Notes: a model not told the origin generated them from the sequence alone. A stretch of 64,000 nt of DNA from Lewinellaceae bacterium (GCA_020636155.1 JACJYM010000012.1:1-64000); one strand, 5' to 3'; counted from the first letter of the stretch, positions 53,164-63,465 are shown. Program-made: numbers and translations.

Positions 53164-55446
53164 TTATAACTTTTCATACAATTCCCTGATTTCCGTAATA
53201 AATGAGGCATTCTCATCGGCATTCTTACCCAATTCGATACTCCTTTTTAAAACCTCTTTGGCTTTTGAATTCTCATTATTTTGTATCAAATATTGTGCAT
53301 AGAATAAATTGTGATTCAGATTGTATGGCACATATTTTTCTATCAATTCAAAATATTCCTTTTGCTTTTCTCGATCATTTATATTCTGCATTAAAATACT
53401 TGCGATTGAACCTAAGCCGTAAAGTGGAATACCAGACTTATCTACGTATTGTTCAAAATATTTCAAGGATTCTTCATAGTTTCCAGAAAGATAATAATCA
53501 TAACCCAGCACTATTCCTCTGCCTATCTCACCTTGCGTTTTAGTCTGTAAATCAATGAAATGATCCAAGTTTTTATGGAATGACTCACCATTTTTATCTA
53601 GGGTAGTAATTAAAAATTCATTTACATCTGTAAATAATGCGGCATGAGCCGGTGCTAAATCTACGGACGAATTAATATAATCATTCCTTATTTTTTCATT
53701 GGCGATAAAATCAAAATATTGACAGAAGCCATATAATTTTTGAATATAATTAATCTTTGGATATATGGTTAAAAAATTGTTTTTGTAGTCCCTTTCGGTT
53801 TCGAATGCTTTATTAATTTGACCTGAAGCAATATAGGTAGAAACCAATTTTTCTTGTACACTGAGGCTATCATTTATGCTTTTTGCATGGGAAAGCGCTG
53901 TCTTCAATGTATTAACGGCTTCGGTAGAATTGCCTTGTCCAAATTGTGAATCTGCCAATACAATTTCAAGTTCTGCGTTATTGGGATTCAAAATAAGGAC
54001 TTCTTCTATTCGATCCTGAGCCTTTTTATATTCTCCTAGAGAATTTAAAACTTTTGCACTGACTGGACTCTCTTGTGCAAGTAGAGGATAATTTTTTTCA
54101 AAAATATTTAGTAAAGAATCAGCCTTACTGTAGTTTTGAATCTTGGCATATATTTCCGCAAGGTCAACATAGATTTTTCCTTTAACTCCATTTTTTATTG
54201 CATTTTCACCGACCGAGGTCGCTTGATTCATATCACCTGTAAGCATCGCAAGATTCATTAATTTCTTATAAGGCAACTCATCTTGTGGGTACAGTTTCAT
54301 CCACATTTCACATAATTTTTTAGCTTTGGGAATATCATTTTCAACGAGATAGGACGTTAATTTAAGATCTAGCTGTATTCTTTCCGTGGTATTTTGCGAC
54401 AGTTCTACCGCTTTATTGATTGACTTTTTATATTCTAGCCCTTTGGCGATTTCATATCCCGACAATATTTGAAAACACAAGGCACATTGGGGATCTAGTT
54501 TAGTAGTTTCTAGAATGTCTTGATATACTTTTTCAACATTTTCATCTATTTTATTCCGTTCGGCGTCTGGGATTTCCGATAATATTTTAATGACCGCAGG
54601 ATTACGGGAAATGAGATTACTGGCAGGTAAGTCAACAAAGGTGGACATCTCTGTATCTTGACCATACAGGTTTTGCCTGATGGCACTGCTTAGATTATCA
54701 GTCAACTCGTATATATCTTTGCCCTTCATTTCCAATTCGGTCACAGCTTTACCTGACTTTACATCAATTATCTGAATTTTGGATAGGATGTTTTCCTTAT
54801 CTACCGTGAAATGACTATCCAAAATAAAATCCAAAAAATTATTTTTAGCAATCTTCAACTTCACAGATAATGGCAACTCATCTTCTTTGGTATAACTATA
54901 ATTATCAATATCATGCAGTAAACTGGTCCCGAACAAGGAGATTCTCATATCTTGTTCCAAGTCATAATTCAATAATAGTCCCACGGCTTCGTCCACCCAA
55001 TTTTCTGATTGGTCGGCTTTATTCTTATCATTATAAAACAAACCCAATCGCTTTATTTCACTCACATCATGAATACTTCTAGAAATAGTGTCACCAAATT
55101 CATTTTCTACTTTTATCTCTTTAAGACTGCTAGTATTGGCTTTAGCATTTTGGATGAAAAAAGGAAGTAATAATGCAATGAAAAAATTGGATAAATAAAA
55201 TCTCTTTTGCCCAGTGGTCCATTTTATGTCTCTATCATTTCCATGGTTGTAAATGAGTGATATGACTGTAGGTGTTAAGAGTAGAATAAATAATCCGGTA
55301 CGTTCTACCCATACATCATCAATGCCATATCGCTTGGTAATCCAATCGACTAATTGAATCACCACCCACGAAGCACCTAAAAATGTGGCCAAATATTGAA
55401 AAAACTTGCGTTCCCACAATTTAGAAAATAGATTTTGAGATTCCAC
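53164..55446 (-). CDS. Membrane-anchored TPR protein
   Basis: From the GTG at 55446 the product has about 760 residues. The reading frame opens at TTG 55512 inside the rnr gene, but the first 22 residues from there (GTRYFVICCYFCSKLE) look unlike the rest and the GTG start gives 43 bp of space after rnr. The N-terminus has three to four membrane helices (KFFQYLATFLGASWVVIQLVDW, RTGLFILLLTPTVISLIY, FYLSNFFIALLLPFF), then a large periplasmic part with TPR-like helix pairs from about residue 310 to the end (VYQDILETTKLDPQCALCFQIL; EVLILNPNNAELEIVLADSQ; QYLIQNNENSKAKEVLKRSI). The plan resembles a group of Bacteroidota TPR proteins with adenylate-cyclase-like N-terminal helices. Function unknown. 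Confidence 0.8.
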   Translation of the reverse strand: MESQNLFSKLWERKFFQYLATFLGASWVVIQLVDWITKRYGIDDVWVERTGLFILLLTPTVISLIYNHGNDRDIKWTTGQKRFYLSNFFIALLLPFFIQNAKANTSSLKEIKVENEFGDTISRSIHDVSEIKRLGLFYNDKNKADQSENWVDEAVGLLLNYDLEQDMRISLFGTSLLHDIDNYSYTKEDELPLSVKLKIAKNNFLDFILDSHFTVDKENILSKIQIIDVKSGKAVTELEMKGKDIYELTDNLSSAIRQNLYGQDTEMSTFVDLPASNLISRNPAVIKILSEIPDAERNKIDENVEKVYQDILETTKLDPQCALCFQILSGYEIAKGLEYKKSINKAVELSQNTTERIQLDLKLTSYLVENDIPKAKKLCEMWMKLYPQDELPYKKLMNLAMLTGDMNQATSVGENAIKNGVKGKIYVDLAEIYAKIQNYSKADSLLNIFEKNYPLLAQESPVSAKVLNSLGEYKKAQDRIEEVLILNPNNAELEIVLADSQFGQGNSTEAVNTLKTALSHAKSINDSLSVQEKLVSTYIASGQINKAFETERDYKNNFLTIYPKINYIQKLYGFCQYFDFIANEKIRNDYINSSVDLAPAHAALFTDVNEFLITTLDKNGESFHKNLDHFIDLQTKTQGEIGRGIVLGYDYYLSGNYEESLKYFEQYVDKSGIPLYGLGSIASILMQNINDREKQKEYFELIEKYVPYNLNHNLFYAQYLIQNNENSKAKEVLKRSIELGKNADENASFITEIRELYEKL

Positions 55447-55489
55447 CGATTCTAATTTTGAGCAAAAATAACAACAAATTACAAAATAT

Positions 55490-57673
55490 CTAGTCCCAAG
55501 ACACGACTTCAAATTCTATTAATCTTGCACTAAGATTGACCTCGAGGACTTTCACCTTTAGTTTTTTACCCATTGTAATTTCATGACCTGAAGGATAAGC
55601 AATGGCTTTCATTCGGCTGTCGGCAACTTTGTAACTTTCACCCAAACTATCAAAGGGTATCATTCCTTCCGCTCTACTTTCAGTGAGTGCAACGAAAAAT
55701 CCTCGATCGATGATTCCGCTCACATAAGCATCGAACACTTCACCTACTTTGTCTTGGAGGAATTCTGCTTGCTTGTATTTTATGGACTCTCTTTCCGCAT
55801 CTGCTGCTTTTTTCTCCTGAGATGATATATGCTTGCATTTCAGTTCAAGCGGCATTTTTTCTCTTCTGTGAATTTCCTTTCCTAGATTTTCATACAATAT
55901 ACGATGAGCCAGCACATCGGCATACCTTCTTATTGGCGAAGTGAAATGAGAGTAATACTCAAATGCCAATCCGTAATGCCCAATGTTATCAGTGCTGTAT
56001 TCGGCTTTAGCCATGGTTCTGATGGCCAGTGGTTCGAGGAGTTTTAAAAGGGGATTTTTTTCAGCTTCATCTGCCAATCTGTTAAAAGATTCGGCAATTT
56101 CCTTTGGATTGTTAAGTTTCATTTGAAATCCCAATGCTTTCGCAAATAGGGCAAAGTCTGCCAGCCGATCCATATCAGGAGTGTCATGGATACGATAGAC
56201 GAAAGGGATTTCAGGAACTGCTTTTTTAGACATATAAAATGCGACTTCACGATTGGCCAATAGCATGAAATCTTCTATCAACATATTTGCCTCTTTTCGT
56301 TCTTTAGCATATACTCCGATGGGTTTATTGTTTTCATCGAGTTGAAACCTGATTTCATCTGATTCAAAGTTTATAGAGCCGTTTTTAAACCTATCTTTTC
56401 GTAATTTTAATGCGATATCATTGAGTTTGAGGAGTGCTTCCTTACAGTCTCCTTCATTGCCTTCTAAAATTTCCTGTGCCTCCTCATAAGTAAATCGCCT
56501 ATCCGAGTGGATTATGGTCTTACCAAACCAACGTGAAGTAATCTTGTATTGAGTATTAAAAGTAAATACTGCCGAAAATGTGAGTTTATCTTCATGTGGA
56601 TTCAAAGAACATAAATCATTGCTCAACTTCTCCGGTAACATGGGCAGCACTCTGTCAACCAAATAGACGGAAGTACTTCTTCTGTAAGCTTCTTTGTCTA
56701 GAGCTGAATTTTCTATTAGATAATTTGTCACATCAGCTATATGGACACCTACTTCTGTATCGCCATTTTCGAGTATTCGATAGGATAGGGCATCATCGAA
56801 ATCCTTTGCTGTCAATGGGTCAATGGTGAAGGTTAATATCTCCCTGAAATCTCTTCTTTTTTCAATTTCTTGTTCCGTAATTGTACCATCAATTTTTTCG
56901 GATTCTTCTATGACTTCGGGTGGGAATTCCAATTCAAATCCTTGACTCAGAAGAATGGACTGCATGGCCATATCATTGGAGTCGGTTTCTGGTAAGACTT
57001 GCATGACTTCACCCCAAAACGTGCTATTTTGCCCATTGTTGTGATATTCGGTGATTTTTACAGTCACTCGCTTTCCACCATATTCGGGTTTCAATTTATC
57101 TTTATGTATCAAGACTTCGGGAAATAATCTGTCCAACTCCGGAATGACAATGCCATAATTTTTATGAACGTGCAATCTTCCCAAGACGTGTGTGATGGAT
57201 CTTTTAACGATTTCAATAACTCTACCCTCGAGCTTTTTCCTTCTCCTATCTACGGCTACTTCGACCTTTACAGTATCTTTATCCATTGCTCCCATTGTGT
57301 ATTTGGCCGGGACATACACATCCGTATGCAATTCGTCTACCATGATATAGGCGGCACCACTCCGGGTCATATCCACTCTGCCGACATACTGTTTTTTAGG
57401 CAATTTGCTTTTTCGCCTGTTTTCAGATTCTCCTAGGCTTTCCCATTTGTAAATATCATCTCTGAGGTTGACGACTTTCCCTTTTTTAATGAGGGCATCA
57501 AGTGCTTTGACGATGTCTGTTTCAGGATTGGTGACTTTGAGTTTTTTAAGTAATTGCTTAGGGGTATATTTTTTGGTTTTATTGACCGCTAGTTGTTTTT
57601 TTATTAATGCTTGTAGGTTTTCTTGGTTGATGGTTTGACCTTTAAAATTTTTCTTTCTTCTTCCTTTTGTCAT
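55490..57673 (-). CDS. rnr: Ribonuclease R
   Basis: The 727-residue 3'-5' exoribonuclease of the RNase II/R family has an N-terminal winged-helix-like part (YTPKQLLKKLKVTNPETDIV), cold-shock domains with VGRVDMTRSGAAYIMV and HVHKNYGIVIPE, and the RNB catalytic core with the DPLTAKDFDDALS motif (Asp residues bind Mg), VHIADVTNYL and YYSHFTSPIRRYADVLAHR. The C-terminal S1 domain is GEVFDAYVSGIIDRGFFVAL. It degrades structured RNA and acts in quality control. Its start overlaps the end of the preceding gene by 4 bp (ATGA), so the two are translationally coupled. Confidence 0.97.
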   Translation of the reverse strand: MTKGRRKKNFKGQTINQENLQALIKKQLAVNKTKKYTPKQLLKKLKVTNPETDIVKALDALIKKGKVVNLRDDIYKWESLGESENRRKSKLPKKQYVGRVDMTRSGAAYIMVDELHTDVYVPAKYTMGAMDKDTVKVEVAVDRRRKKLEGRVIEIVKRSITHVLGRLHVHKNYGIVIPELDRLFPEVLIHKDKLKPEYGGKRVTVKITEYHNNGQNSTFWGEVMQVLPETDSNDMAMQSILLSQGFELEFPPEVIEESEKIDGTITEQEIEKRRDFREILTFTIDPLTAKDFDDALSYRILENGDTEVGVHIADVTNYLIENSALDKEAYRRSTSVYLVDRVLPMLPEKLSNDLCSLNPHEDKLTFSAVFTFNTQYKITSRWFGKTIIHSDRRFTYEEAQEILEGNEGDCKEALLKLNDIALKLRKDRFKNGSINFESDEIRFQLDENNKPIGVYAKERKEANMLIEDFMLLANREVAFYMSKKAVPEIPFVYRIHDTPDMDRLADFALFAKALGFQMKLNNPKEIAESFNRLADEAEKNPLLKLLEPLAIRTMAKAEYSTDNIGHYGLAFEYYSHFTSPIRRYADVLAHRILYENLGKEIHRREKMPLELKCKHISSQEKKAADAERESIKYKQAEFLQDKVGEVFDAYVSGIIDRGFFVALTESRAEGMIPFDSLGESYKVADSRMKAIAYPSGHEITMGKKLKVKVLEVNLSARLIEFEVVSWD

Positions 57674-58176
57674 TCTACCTCGTATTTGTTATTATAAAAT
57701 TCAATATTTCCTGATGGCATAATTTCCATCGAAAAAGATTGGTTTTGTGATGGATCAAATTGAAATTCACTCACAGCATGGCCTGCCATGATATAGATAA
57801 TTAAGTCTTCGTCTATTCGTGCCACGGACTGTCGTAGCACCTGATCCTCTGCCATAAAGGCTGCTATGGTTTTTTTGTCGATTAAATGGGCATCTGTACC
57901 TATCGTGGCAAGTATAAATTCATGCTTGAGTAACGAAATTTTATAATAGACAATGGCAGCATATTCATCAGATTCCGCAATTTTAGCACAAGGAATTATT
58001 TCTGTAAATTCATCCAACTCGCCTTCCCATTTGGTGACGAAAAATTCAATGAGTGATTGGGGTAGTGCTTCGTTTTCAGCACTAAATATCTGTGCTGTCT
58101 CTTCCGTAAAATTTGCGGGTAATTCTATCTCCGGAAAAAACTTTAGAAAGTGGTTTAACTCTTTGGTTTTTTTCAT
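57670..58176 (-). CDS. Conserved hypothetical protein coupled to rnr
   Basis: The 168-residue soluble protein has no signal peptide or membrane helix. Segments FLKFFPEIELPANFTEETAQIF, VTKWEGELDEFTEIIPCAKI, YAAIVYYKISLLKHEFILATIG and VARIDEDLIIYIMAGHAV suggest an alpha/beta fold, but no family is recognised. It overlaps rnr by the ATGA at 57670-57673, a spacing that suggests one transcript and coordinated translation with RNase R. It may be an accessory factor for RNA turnover, but this is only context. Confidence 0.75.
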   Translation of the reverse strand: MKKTKELNHFLKFFPEIELPANFTEETAQIFSAENEALPQSLIEFFVTKWEGELDEFTEIIPCAKIAESDEYAAIVYYKISLLKHEFILATIGTDAHLIDKKTIAAFMAEDQVLRQSVARIDEDLIIYIMAGHAVSEFQFDPSQNQSFSMEIMPSGNIEFYNNKYEVE

Positions 58177-58298
58177 GTATAATATTGATTTGATACGTTG
58201 TTGATGCCGTTTTTCTTCATCTTAAATGGAAACATCTGACAACAACTTAATGTTTTGTGGTGTCAAGGTAGTAATTTTTCAAAAATTTACTCGAAACA

Positions 58299-59465
58299 TT
58301 ATTTTTTGACCAACCAAATTTCGGGATCAACCTTGGTTTTATCTCTCCACAGTTCAAAATGAAGTATGGCATGACCATCTTCGGTGTCAGTAAGACCAAT
58401 GAAATCGCCTTTTTTTACATTTTGCTTTTTTTGGACATTGGCCGATTTCATTTTGGAATATACAGAATACAAATCACCATGTTTAATGATACACATGGTA
58501 TTATATCCGGGAAGTTGTGTGACACCGATGACTTCTCCATCCATCACGGCCATGACTTTCTGCTCGTTAGCTGAGCTTATGTCTATCCCGTTGTTCGTAA
58601 TTTTTATATTTTTTATTGTGGGGTGTGGTTGCTCGCCAAATTTTGAACTTATAAATCCCTTTTCCACAGGCCAAGGAATTTTTCCTTTTGCTGTTCCAGA
58701 AACGTTGGTATTAAAGCTCGATTCCGTGTTTTTAGGCTTTGAAAGTTCTGCAATGATTATGGCCTCGATTTCGTTATTGAGTCGCTCACGTTCCTTTTTG
58801 TTTTTAGCTAATACTTGTGTGAGCCGACTTTCTTCTTTTTGAAGGTTTTTTACAATTTTATCCTTTGTTTTTAGCTCTTCACCGAGTTTGCCCGATTGAG
58901 ACATCGCATCTGAAATCAATAGCTCGTACCCTTCTTTTTCTTGGTTAATTTTAATTTTAGATGAGTCTATTTCTATCGAAAGCTGCTCCAATTCTAAGAG
59001 CTTATTATTGGTAAAATCTTCGAATTGAGCTAAGTATCGCCATCTCAAAAATAAATCATTAATACTTTCACTTGACAATAAATAACTGATTTTGGAATTG
59101 CTCAATTTTGTCAAATAATTGGTGTGCAAGAGTTTTTGATATTGTTTGGTAATGTTTTCTGATAGCAGCAATAGTGAATCGTTTTTGCTACTGAGTTGGG
59201 CCAAGTTTTTTTCTGCGACCGATTTTTGAGAATTGATATTTTTTATCAATTCCTTTCTGTTTTCTATTTGTTTTTCGATGGCTTTGAGTTCGATAGTGTT
59301 AGATTTCTTTTTGTCTTTAGTTTTCTTTAAAATTTGGTTTGTTTCTTCGATTTTTTTGATGATATCATTCCTTTGCTTTTCGAGCGAACTCCTAGACTGA
59401 GCGGCGATTAAGCTACATTGCAACAGTATTAGAAATATGAGAAAAATCTTTTTATATCCTATCAT
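58299..59465 (-). CDS. EnvC-like murein hydrolase activator (M23 domain)
   Basis: From the ATG at 59465 (388 residues) the protein starts with a signal peptide (YKKIFLIFLILLQCSLIAAQ); the frame opens 54 bp earlier, without a signal. Residues about 20-245 are long coiled coils (SLEKQRNDIIKKIEETNQIL). The C-terminal M23 domain has GKIPWPVEKGFISSKFGEQPHP, NNGIDIS, and the late HAILHFELW. The first motif reads NGID where active M23 enzymes have HxGID, and ILHFE where they have HLHFE, so the Zn site is degraded and the protein is likely an EnvC-type amidase activator without enzyme activity. It follows the DUF4292 lipoprotein gene (14-bp overlap) and the TPR gene, a common gene order in Bacteroidota. 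Confidence 0.9.
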   Translation of the reverse strand: MIGYKKIFLIFLILLQCSLIAAQSRSSLEKQRNDIIKKIEETNQILKKTKDKKKSNTIELKAIEKQIENRKELIKNINSQKSVAEKNLAQLSSKNDSLLLLSENITKQYQKLLHTNYLTKLSNSKISYLLSSESINDLFLRWRYLAQFEDFTNNKLLELEQLSIEIDSSKIKINQEKEGYELLISDAMSQSGKLGEELKTKDKIVKNLQKEESRLTQVLAKNKKERERLNNEIEAIIIAELSKPKNTESSFNTNVSGTAKGKIPWPVEKGFISSKFGEQPHPTIKNIKITNNGIDISSANEQKVMAVMDGEVIGVTQLPGYNTMCIIKHGDLYSVYSKMKSANVQKKQNVKKGDFIGLTDTEDGHAILHFELWRDKTKVDPEIWLVKK

Positions 59466-60204
59466 AATGTTCAGGAATCGTAAATTTTGTGAGTTTTTCT
59501 TTGTTGATTTCCAATTCATCGAATTTCAATAACATCTCCGTTTCGTTTCCGTTAGACTCTATAGCCAAAATCTTAACGAGATGAGCCATTGGACGGTCAT
59601 TCGTCATCTTGTAGTCTTGATATTCGATTTTGATATTATCACCATAATCATTAGACAAACTTTGATTTTTTAAAGTGAAATTATTGGCGTCAATTTCTAA
59701 TTTTCGCCTTATATGATTTTGATGAGAATTAATGTGGTAGCTGCAGTTCGAAAATATAAAACTATCTATAGATTGATTGGTGAATTCGATATTTCCAAAC
59801 AACAAATTCTGAAAATCATGGTAAGCCAAATCAAGACCTGAATATTGGTGAATTTTATCATAAGGTTCTGTATGGTACGTGTTATTTATCCTATCTAAAA
59901 TGTGTATGCTATCCGCAAATATCTGAAGCCTTACCGCTTCGACTTGATGTTTTTTTATAACCATCCAAATGAGGCTGTCCGATTTCATTCTAAAATATAG
60001 GACTCCATTAAAATTTTCAATTGGGCTGTTATATTTCAAATCGGCCTTACTTACAAACCAAGTGAATGGTTTATTTAGTGATTCTATTTTCCTAAGTGCT
60101 TCTTCTTGCGATAGTTCATGGCAGTCGGCACTCATTGGAATTGTTTTTTTTCCACATGATGCTAGTGCTGTACTAATTAACAATATGGTCAGTATTCGAT
60201 TCAT
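59452..60204 (-). CDS. DUF4292 lipoprotein
   Basis: The 250-residue lipoprotein has a lipobox (ALASC, Cys17) and the DUF4292 pattern: TWFVSKADLKYNSPIENFNGVLYFRMKSDSLIWM near the start, VEAVRLQIFADSIHILDRINNTY, then FQNLLFGN. The fold resembles LolA/LolB, so it may carry lipids or lipoproteins to the outer membrane; this is inferred from the fold. It sits between a TPR gene (13-bp gap) and the EnvC-like gene (14-bp overlap) in one operon. Confidence 0.88.
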   Translation of the reverse strand: MNRILTILLISTALASCGKKTIPMSADCHELSQEEALRKIESLNKPFTWFVSKADLKYNSPIENFNGVLYFRMKSDSLIWMVIKKHQVEAVRLQIFADSIHILDRINNTYHTEPYDKIHQYSGLDLAYHDFQNLLFGNIEFTNQSIDSFIFSNCSYHINSHQNHIRRKLEIDANNFTLKNQSLSNDYGDNIKIEYQDYKMTNDRPMAHLVKILAIESNGNETEMLLKFDELEINKEKLTKFTIPEHYDRI

Positions 60205-60217
60205 CTATGGGAGAAAT

Positions 60218-61732
60218 TTACTGGATGGCCAAAGCTGCTTTGGTTTCTTCGGTGTAATCACCCAATTTATTTGACATTCGATAGGCATTAAGTGCCTCTT
60301 CAGGTTTGTTCTTAGCCGTGTAAATTCTTCCCATTATACGCCATGCCCAAGGATTGTGAGCATCTAAATCTATGGCAGTTTTTATGGTTTCTAGAGACTT
60401 GTCTAAGTCGCCTTTTTTAAGATAAAATTCGGATTCCACGGCTTTTACATCGCTAACGGCAATGGGATTTCCACCACTTATAAGCATGGCATCATTTAAG
60501 TAGGATTCTCCTGATTTAAAGTCATCAGATAAGATTTTACAATATGCTAAATACGTATATCCGGCACTGTGATTGGGGAAGTAGTCGATACCCTCAGAAG
60601 CCCATTTTTCTAGCGTTTTAGTGTCATTTAAAGCTTCGAGAGTTCGGTAATATTGCAACCATACCTCGAATATGTTTTTGGTACTAGCCAAAGTTTTTTC
60701 ATATTGAGTTTTTGCTTGATCATATTGCCCAGCGATATATAACACATCACCGTAGTAGGCGTGAGCTTTGGCATCATTTGGATGTGTCGATGCCAGTTTG
60801 TTGGATAGGAGAAGGAGACTTTTTCTCAACTCTTCGTCACTTGGATTGTCTTGAAGTTTTAAAGTATAGGGAATCAATTCTTTTATTTTTGCATCGAGTC
60901 CGATATCTGATTTTTCGATAACCGGAGTCAGTGACCTCAAATACAAATTTTCTTCTTTGGGGTCGTTTTCGTTGCTAAGTAGTGCGAGGTTCGCATCCGC
61001 ATCATTGGGATCTATTATAAGTATCTTTTTAAAGGTGTCATCAGCTTGAGATTGATTGCCTGAAGACGCAAAATTAAGGGCGAGAAGCTTTAAAAATCGC
61101 TTATTGTCAGGATACATTTGTGTCAATCGTACCAAAACCTCCCGAGCAAGAACAGGCTGGTTATTATCTTCGAAATGCTGTAATTTTCGATTAAGTGTAT
61201 AAATGTTAGTTCCAAAGGTTTTTTCCATGGCATCAAAAGCCAAAAGTGCTTCGGTCTCGTTTTTGTCATTTTCGGCGGCTGTTAACCACATTTCGTAGTA
61301 ATCTTGATTTTGTGGCTTAAGAGTACTTAGTTTTTTAAAAACATTTACAGCATCATCAAAATGACCTTGATTTACAAGCATATTGCCATAATAGAGATTA
61401 ATCCACTCACTGGTAGGATCGACTTTCAAGGCATTGAGAATATATTTTTCCATTTTTAATTGGTCACCAAGAATGGTATAAGCCTTTGCTAGTTCGAAAG
61501 ATAGACCGGCATCATCGCGATGGGTATCATACAGATTTTCAAGTATTTCGACAGCCTTGTCTGCTCTTCCAATTAGCAATTCTCTTTTTGCATCAAGGAA
61601 TTTGCCTTCAAAAATGATGGAATCTCCAGTCGCTGAGGTGAGGGATTGTCCCAAGGATTGGGAAATAAAAAAATGGCTAAAAAAGCATAATGCCAAATTG
61701 AATAAAAGAATTACTAATCTCATATTATGCAT
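60218..61732 (-). CDS. Secreted TPR protein
   Basis: The 504-residue protein has a signal peptide (LVILLFNLALCFFSHFFISQSLG) and about twelve TPR units (ILGDQLKMEKYILNALKVDP; NMLVNQGHFDDAVNVFKKL; YYGDVLYIAGQYDQAKTQYEKTL; MGRIYTAKNKPEEALNAYRM). It probably assembles periplasmic complexes at the outer membrane. As first gene of the TPR-DUF4292-EnvC operon it may belong to envelope biogenesis. A second ATG (codon 4) is equally possible. No catalytic domain is seen. Confidence 0.88.
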   Translation of the reverse strand: MHNMRLVILLFNLALCFFSHFFISQSLGQSLTSATGDSIIFEGKFLDAKRELLIGRADKAVEILENLYDTHRDDAGLSFELAKAYTILGDQLKMEKYILNALKVDPTSEWINLYYGNMLVNQGHFDDAVNVFKKLSTLKPQNQDYYEMWLTAAENDKNETEALLAFDAMEKTFGTNIYTLNRKLQHFEDNNQPVLAREVLVRLTQMYPDNKRFLKLLALNFASSGNQSQADDTFKKILIIDPNDADANLALLSNENDPKEENLYLRSLTPVIEKSDIGLDAKIKELIPYTLKLQDNPSDEELRKSLLLLSNKLASTHPNDAKAHAYYGDVLYIAGQYDQAKTQYEKTLASTKNIFEVWLQYYRTLEALNDTKTLEKWASEGIDYFPNHSAGYTYLAYCKILSDDFKSGESYLNDAMLISGGNPIAVSDVKAVESEFYLKKGDLDKSLETIKTAIDLDAHNPWAWRIMGRIYTAKNKPEEALNAYRMSNKLGDYTEETKAALAIQ

Positions 61733-62147
61733 TCAATATATTTTTTAAAATTTGAATTTTATTTTTATCGTTCAAAAAGCACCAATTATGAACCCTTTCC
61801 TATAAACGAAAATTTGATATTTCTGTTTCAATCAAAACCGTAAGTCAAACGCAAAAATAGCATTTTGAATTACATTTATATAACACCGTCTAAGCAGAGA
61901 TTCTTGATTTAAACATATTTTTATATTTCAATTATGTATAATATTTGTCAATTTTATGCAATGACAGGTATGTATTAATCTATTATTAGAACAGGGCATA
62001 AAAAATATTAGAATTAAATGTCATTTGAGCACTGAATATCTACAATTGTAGTAAATTAGCGGGTCGATTTAACAATTGTTATTGAGATTCGTTTAATAGT
62101 TGAATATTCAATTTTCACACATATAAATTTTAGTTTTAGTATATCAA
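61733..62147. other. Divergent intergenic region upstream of gltA
   Basis: 415 bp of AT-rich DNA between the start of the TPR gene (-) and gltA (+). Both promoters must lie here, but I see no clean TTG/TANNTTTG pair; TATAAATTTTAG close to the gltA start (about 62121-62132) is the nearest candidate. No ORF, repeat or riboswitch-like fold was recognised. Confidence 0.4.
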
Positions 62148-63455
62148 ATGGACCAGTTAAAAGAAAAGTTTTTTAAAAAATCTCAAGAATTACGATTAGA
62201 AATCAAAGGTATGCTTGCCGAACACGGAAATGAAAAATTAGATGAAGTTTCCATCTCGCAAGCTTACGGAGGAATGAGAGGAATCAAATGTATGATTTGG
62301 GAGACATCATCTCTAGATCCTGTCGAAGGAATCAGATTTAGAGGGTATTCTATTCCACAATTGAGAGAATTATTGCCAAAAGTACCAGGAGGTAAAGAAC
62401 CACTTCCTGAGGGGTTGTTTTGGCTCATGCTGGTCGATGAAATCCCTACTAAAGCAGAAGTTGACTGGTTGAGTGACGAATGGAGAAAAAGAGCCACAAT
62501 AGACCCGAGTGTTTATAAATTATTGGATACTCTACCCGTGGATACACACCCTATGACACAATTTACTATAGGGATCATGGCCTTACAGCCGGATAGTATT
62601 TTCGCCAAGCGATATGATGAGGGAATGAACAAGCGAGATTATTGGGATGCCTCGTACGAAGATACCATGAATCTTATCGCTAAGCTTCCTAGATTGGCAG
62701 CTTACATTTATCGAAGAACTTATTATAATAGCCAACACATCGCTCCAGACGAATCTTTGGATTGGGCAGCCAATTTTGCTCACATGCTAGGTTACGAAAA
62801 CAAAGATTTCAAATCACTTATGAGATTGTATCTGACTATACATGCAGATCATGAAGGTGGTAATGCTTCGGCACATACGGTTCATTTGGTTGGAAGTACC
62901 TTGAGTGACGCTTATTTGTCATTGGCCGCAGGTATCAATGCTTTGGCCGGACCATTGCACGGTTTAGCAAATCAAGAAGTCATCAAATGGATATTCAATA
63001 TGGTGGATCATTTTGGGTCGACAAAACTGAGTAAAGATCAAATAGCGATGTATGTTCAGGAGACTTTGGACTCAGGTCAAGTTATTCCGGGTTATGGTCA
63101 TGCCGTACTACGTCAGCCTGATCCGCGATACATGGCACAGAGAGAATTTGCAAAAGAATACATTAAAAATGACGACATCGTCAATATCGTGTGGACACTA
63201 TTCGACGTGGTACCTGACATATTGGCTGCAACGGGCAAGGTGAAAAACCCATGGCCTAATGTAGATGCACATTCAGGTTCGATATTAGTGCATTACGGAT
63301 TTAAAGAATACAATTATTATACAGTATTATTTGGTGTTTCAAGGGCCTTGGGAGTTTTAGCGTCCAATTGTTGGTCTCGAGCTTTGGGATTCCCTATAGA
63401 AAGACCAAAATCATTGACAACAGTAGCGATTAAAGAATTTATAAGTAAAAACTAA
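62148..63455 (+). CDS. gltA: Citrate synthase (eukaryotic-like type)
   Basis: The 435-residue enzyme condenses oxaloacetate and acetyl-CoA to open the TCA cycle. It is the longer type I form seen in mitochondria and in some Bacteroidota, shown by GGMRGIKCMIWETSSLDPVEGIRFRGYSI near the N-terminus. The catalytic residues are visible: His in AGPLHGLANQE, His in PGYGHAVLRQPDPRY, and Asp in NVDAHSGSILVHYGF. It is followed by gcvH after 10 bp, so the two may share a transcript. The ATG at 62148 is the first and fits the family's start. Confidence 0.96.
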   Translation: MDQLKEKFFKKSQELRLEIKGMLAEHGNEKLDEVSISQAYGGMRGIKCMIWETSSLDPVEGIRFRGYSIPQLRELLPKVPGGKEPLPEGLFWLMLVDEIPTKAEVDWLSDEWRKRATIDPSVYKLLDTLPVDTHPMTQFTIGIMALQPDSIFAKRYDEGMNKRDYWDASYEDTMNLIAKLPRLAAYIYRRTYYNSQHIAPDESLDWAANFAHMLGYENKDFKSLMRLYLTIHADHEGGNASAHTVHLVGSTLSDAYLSLAAGINALAGPLHGLANQEVIKWIFNMVDHFGSTKLSKDQIAMYVQETLDSGQVIPGYGHAVLRQPDPRYMAQREFAKEYIKNDDIVNIVWTLFDVVPDILAATGKVKNPWPNVDAHSGSILVHYGFKEYNYYTVLFGVSRALGVLASNCWSRALGFPIERPKSLTTVAIKEFISKN

Positions 63456-63465
63456 TTATTGAAAT

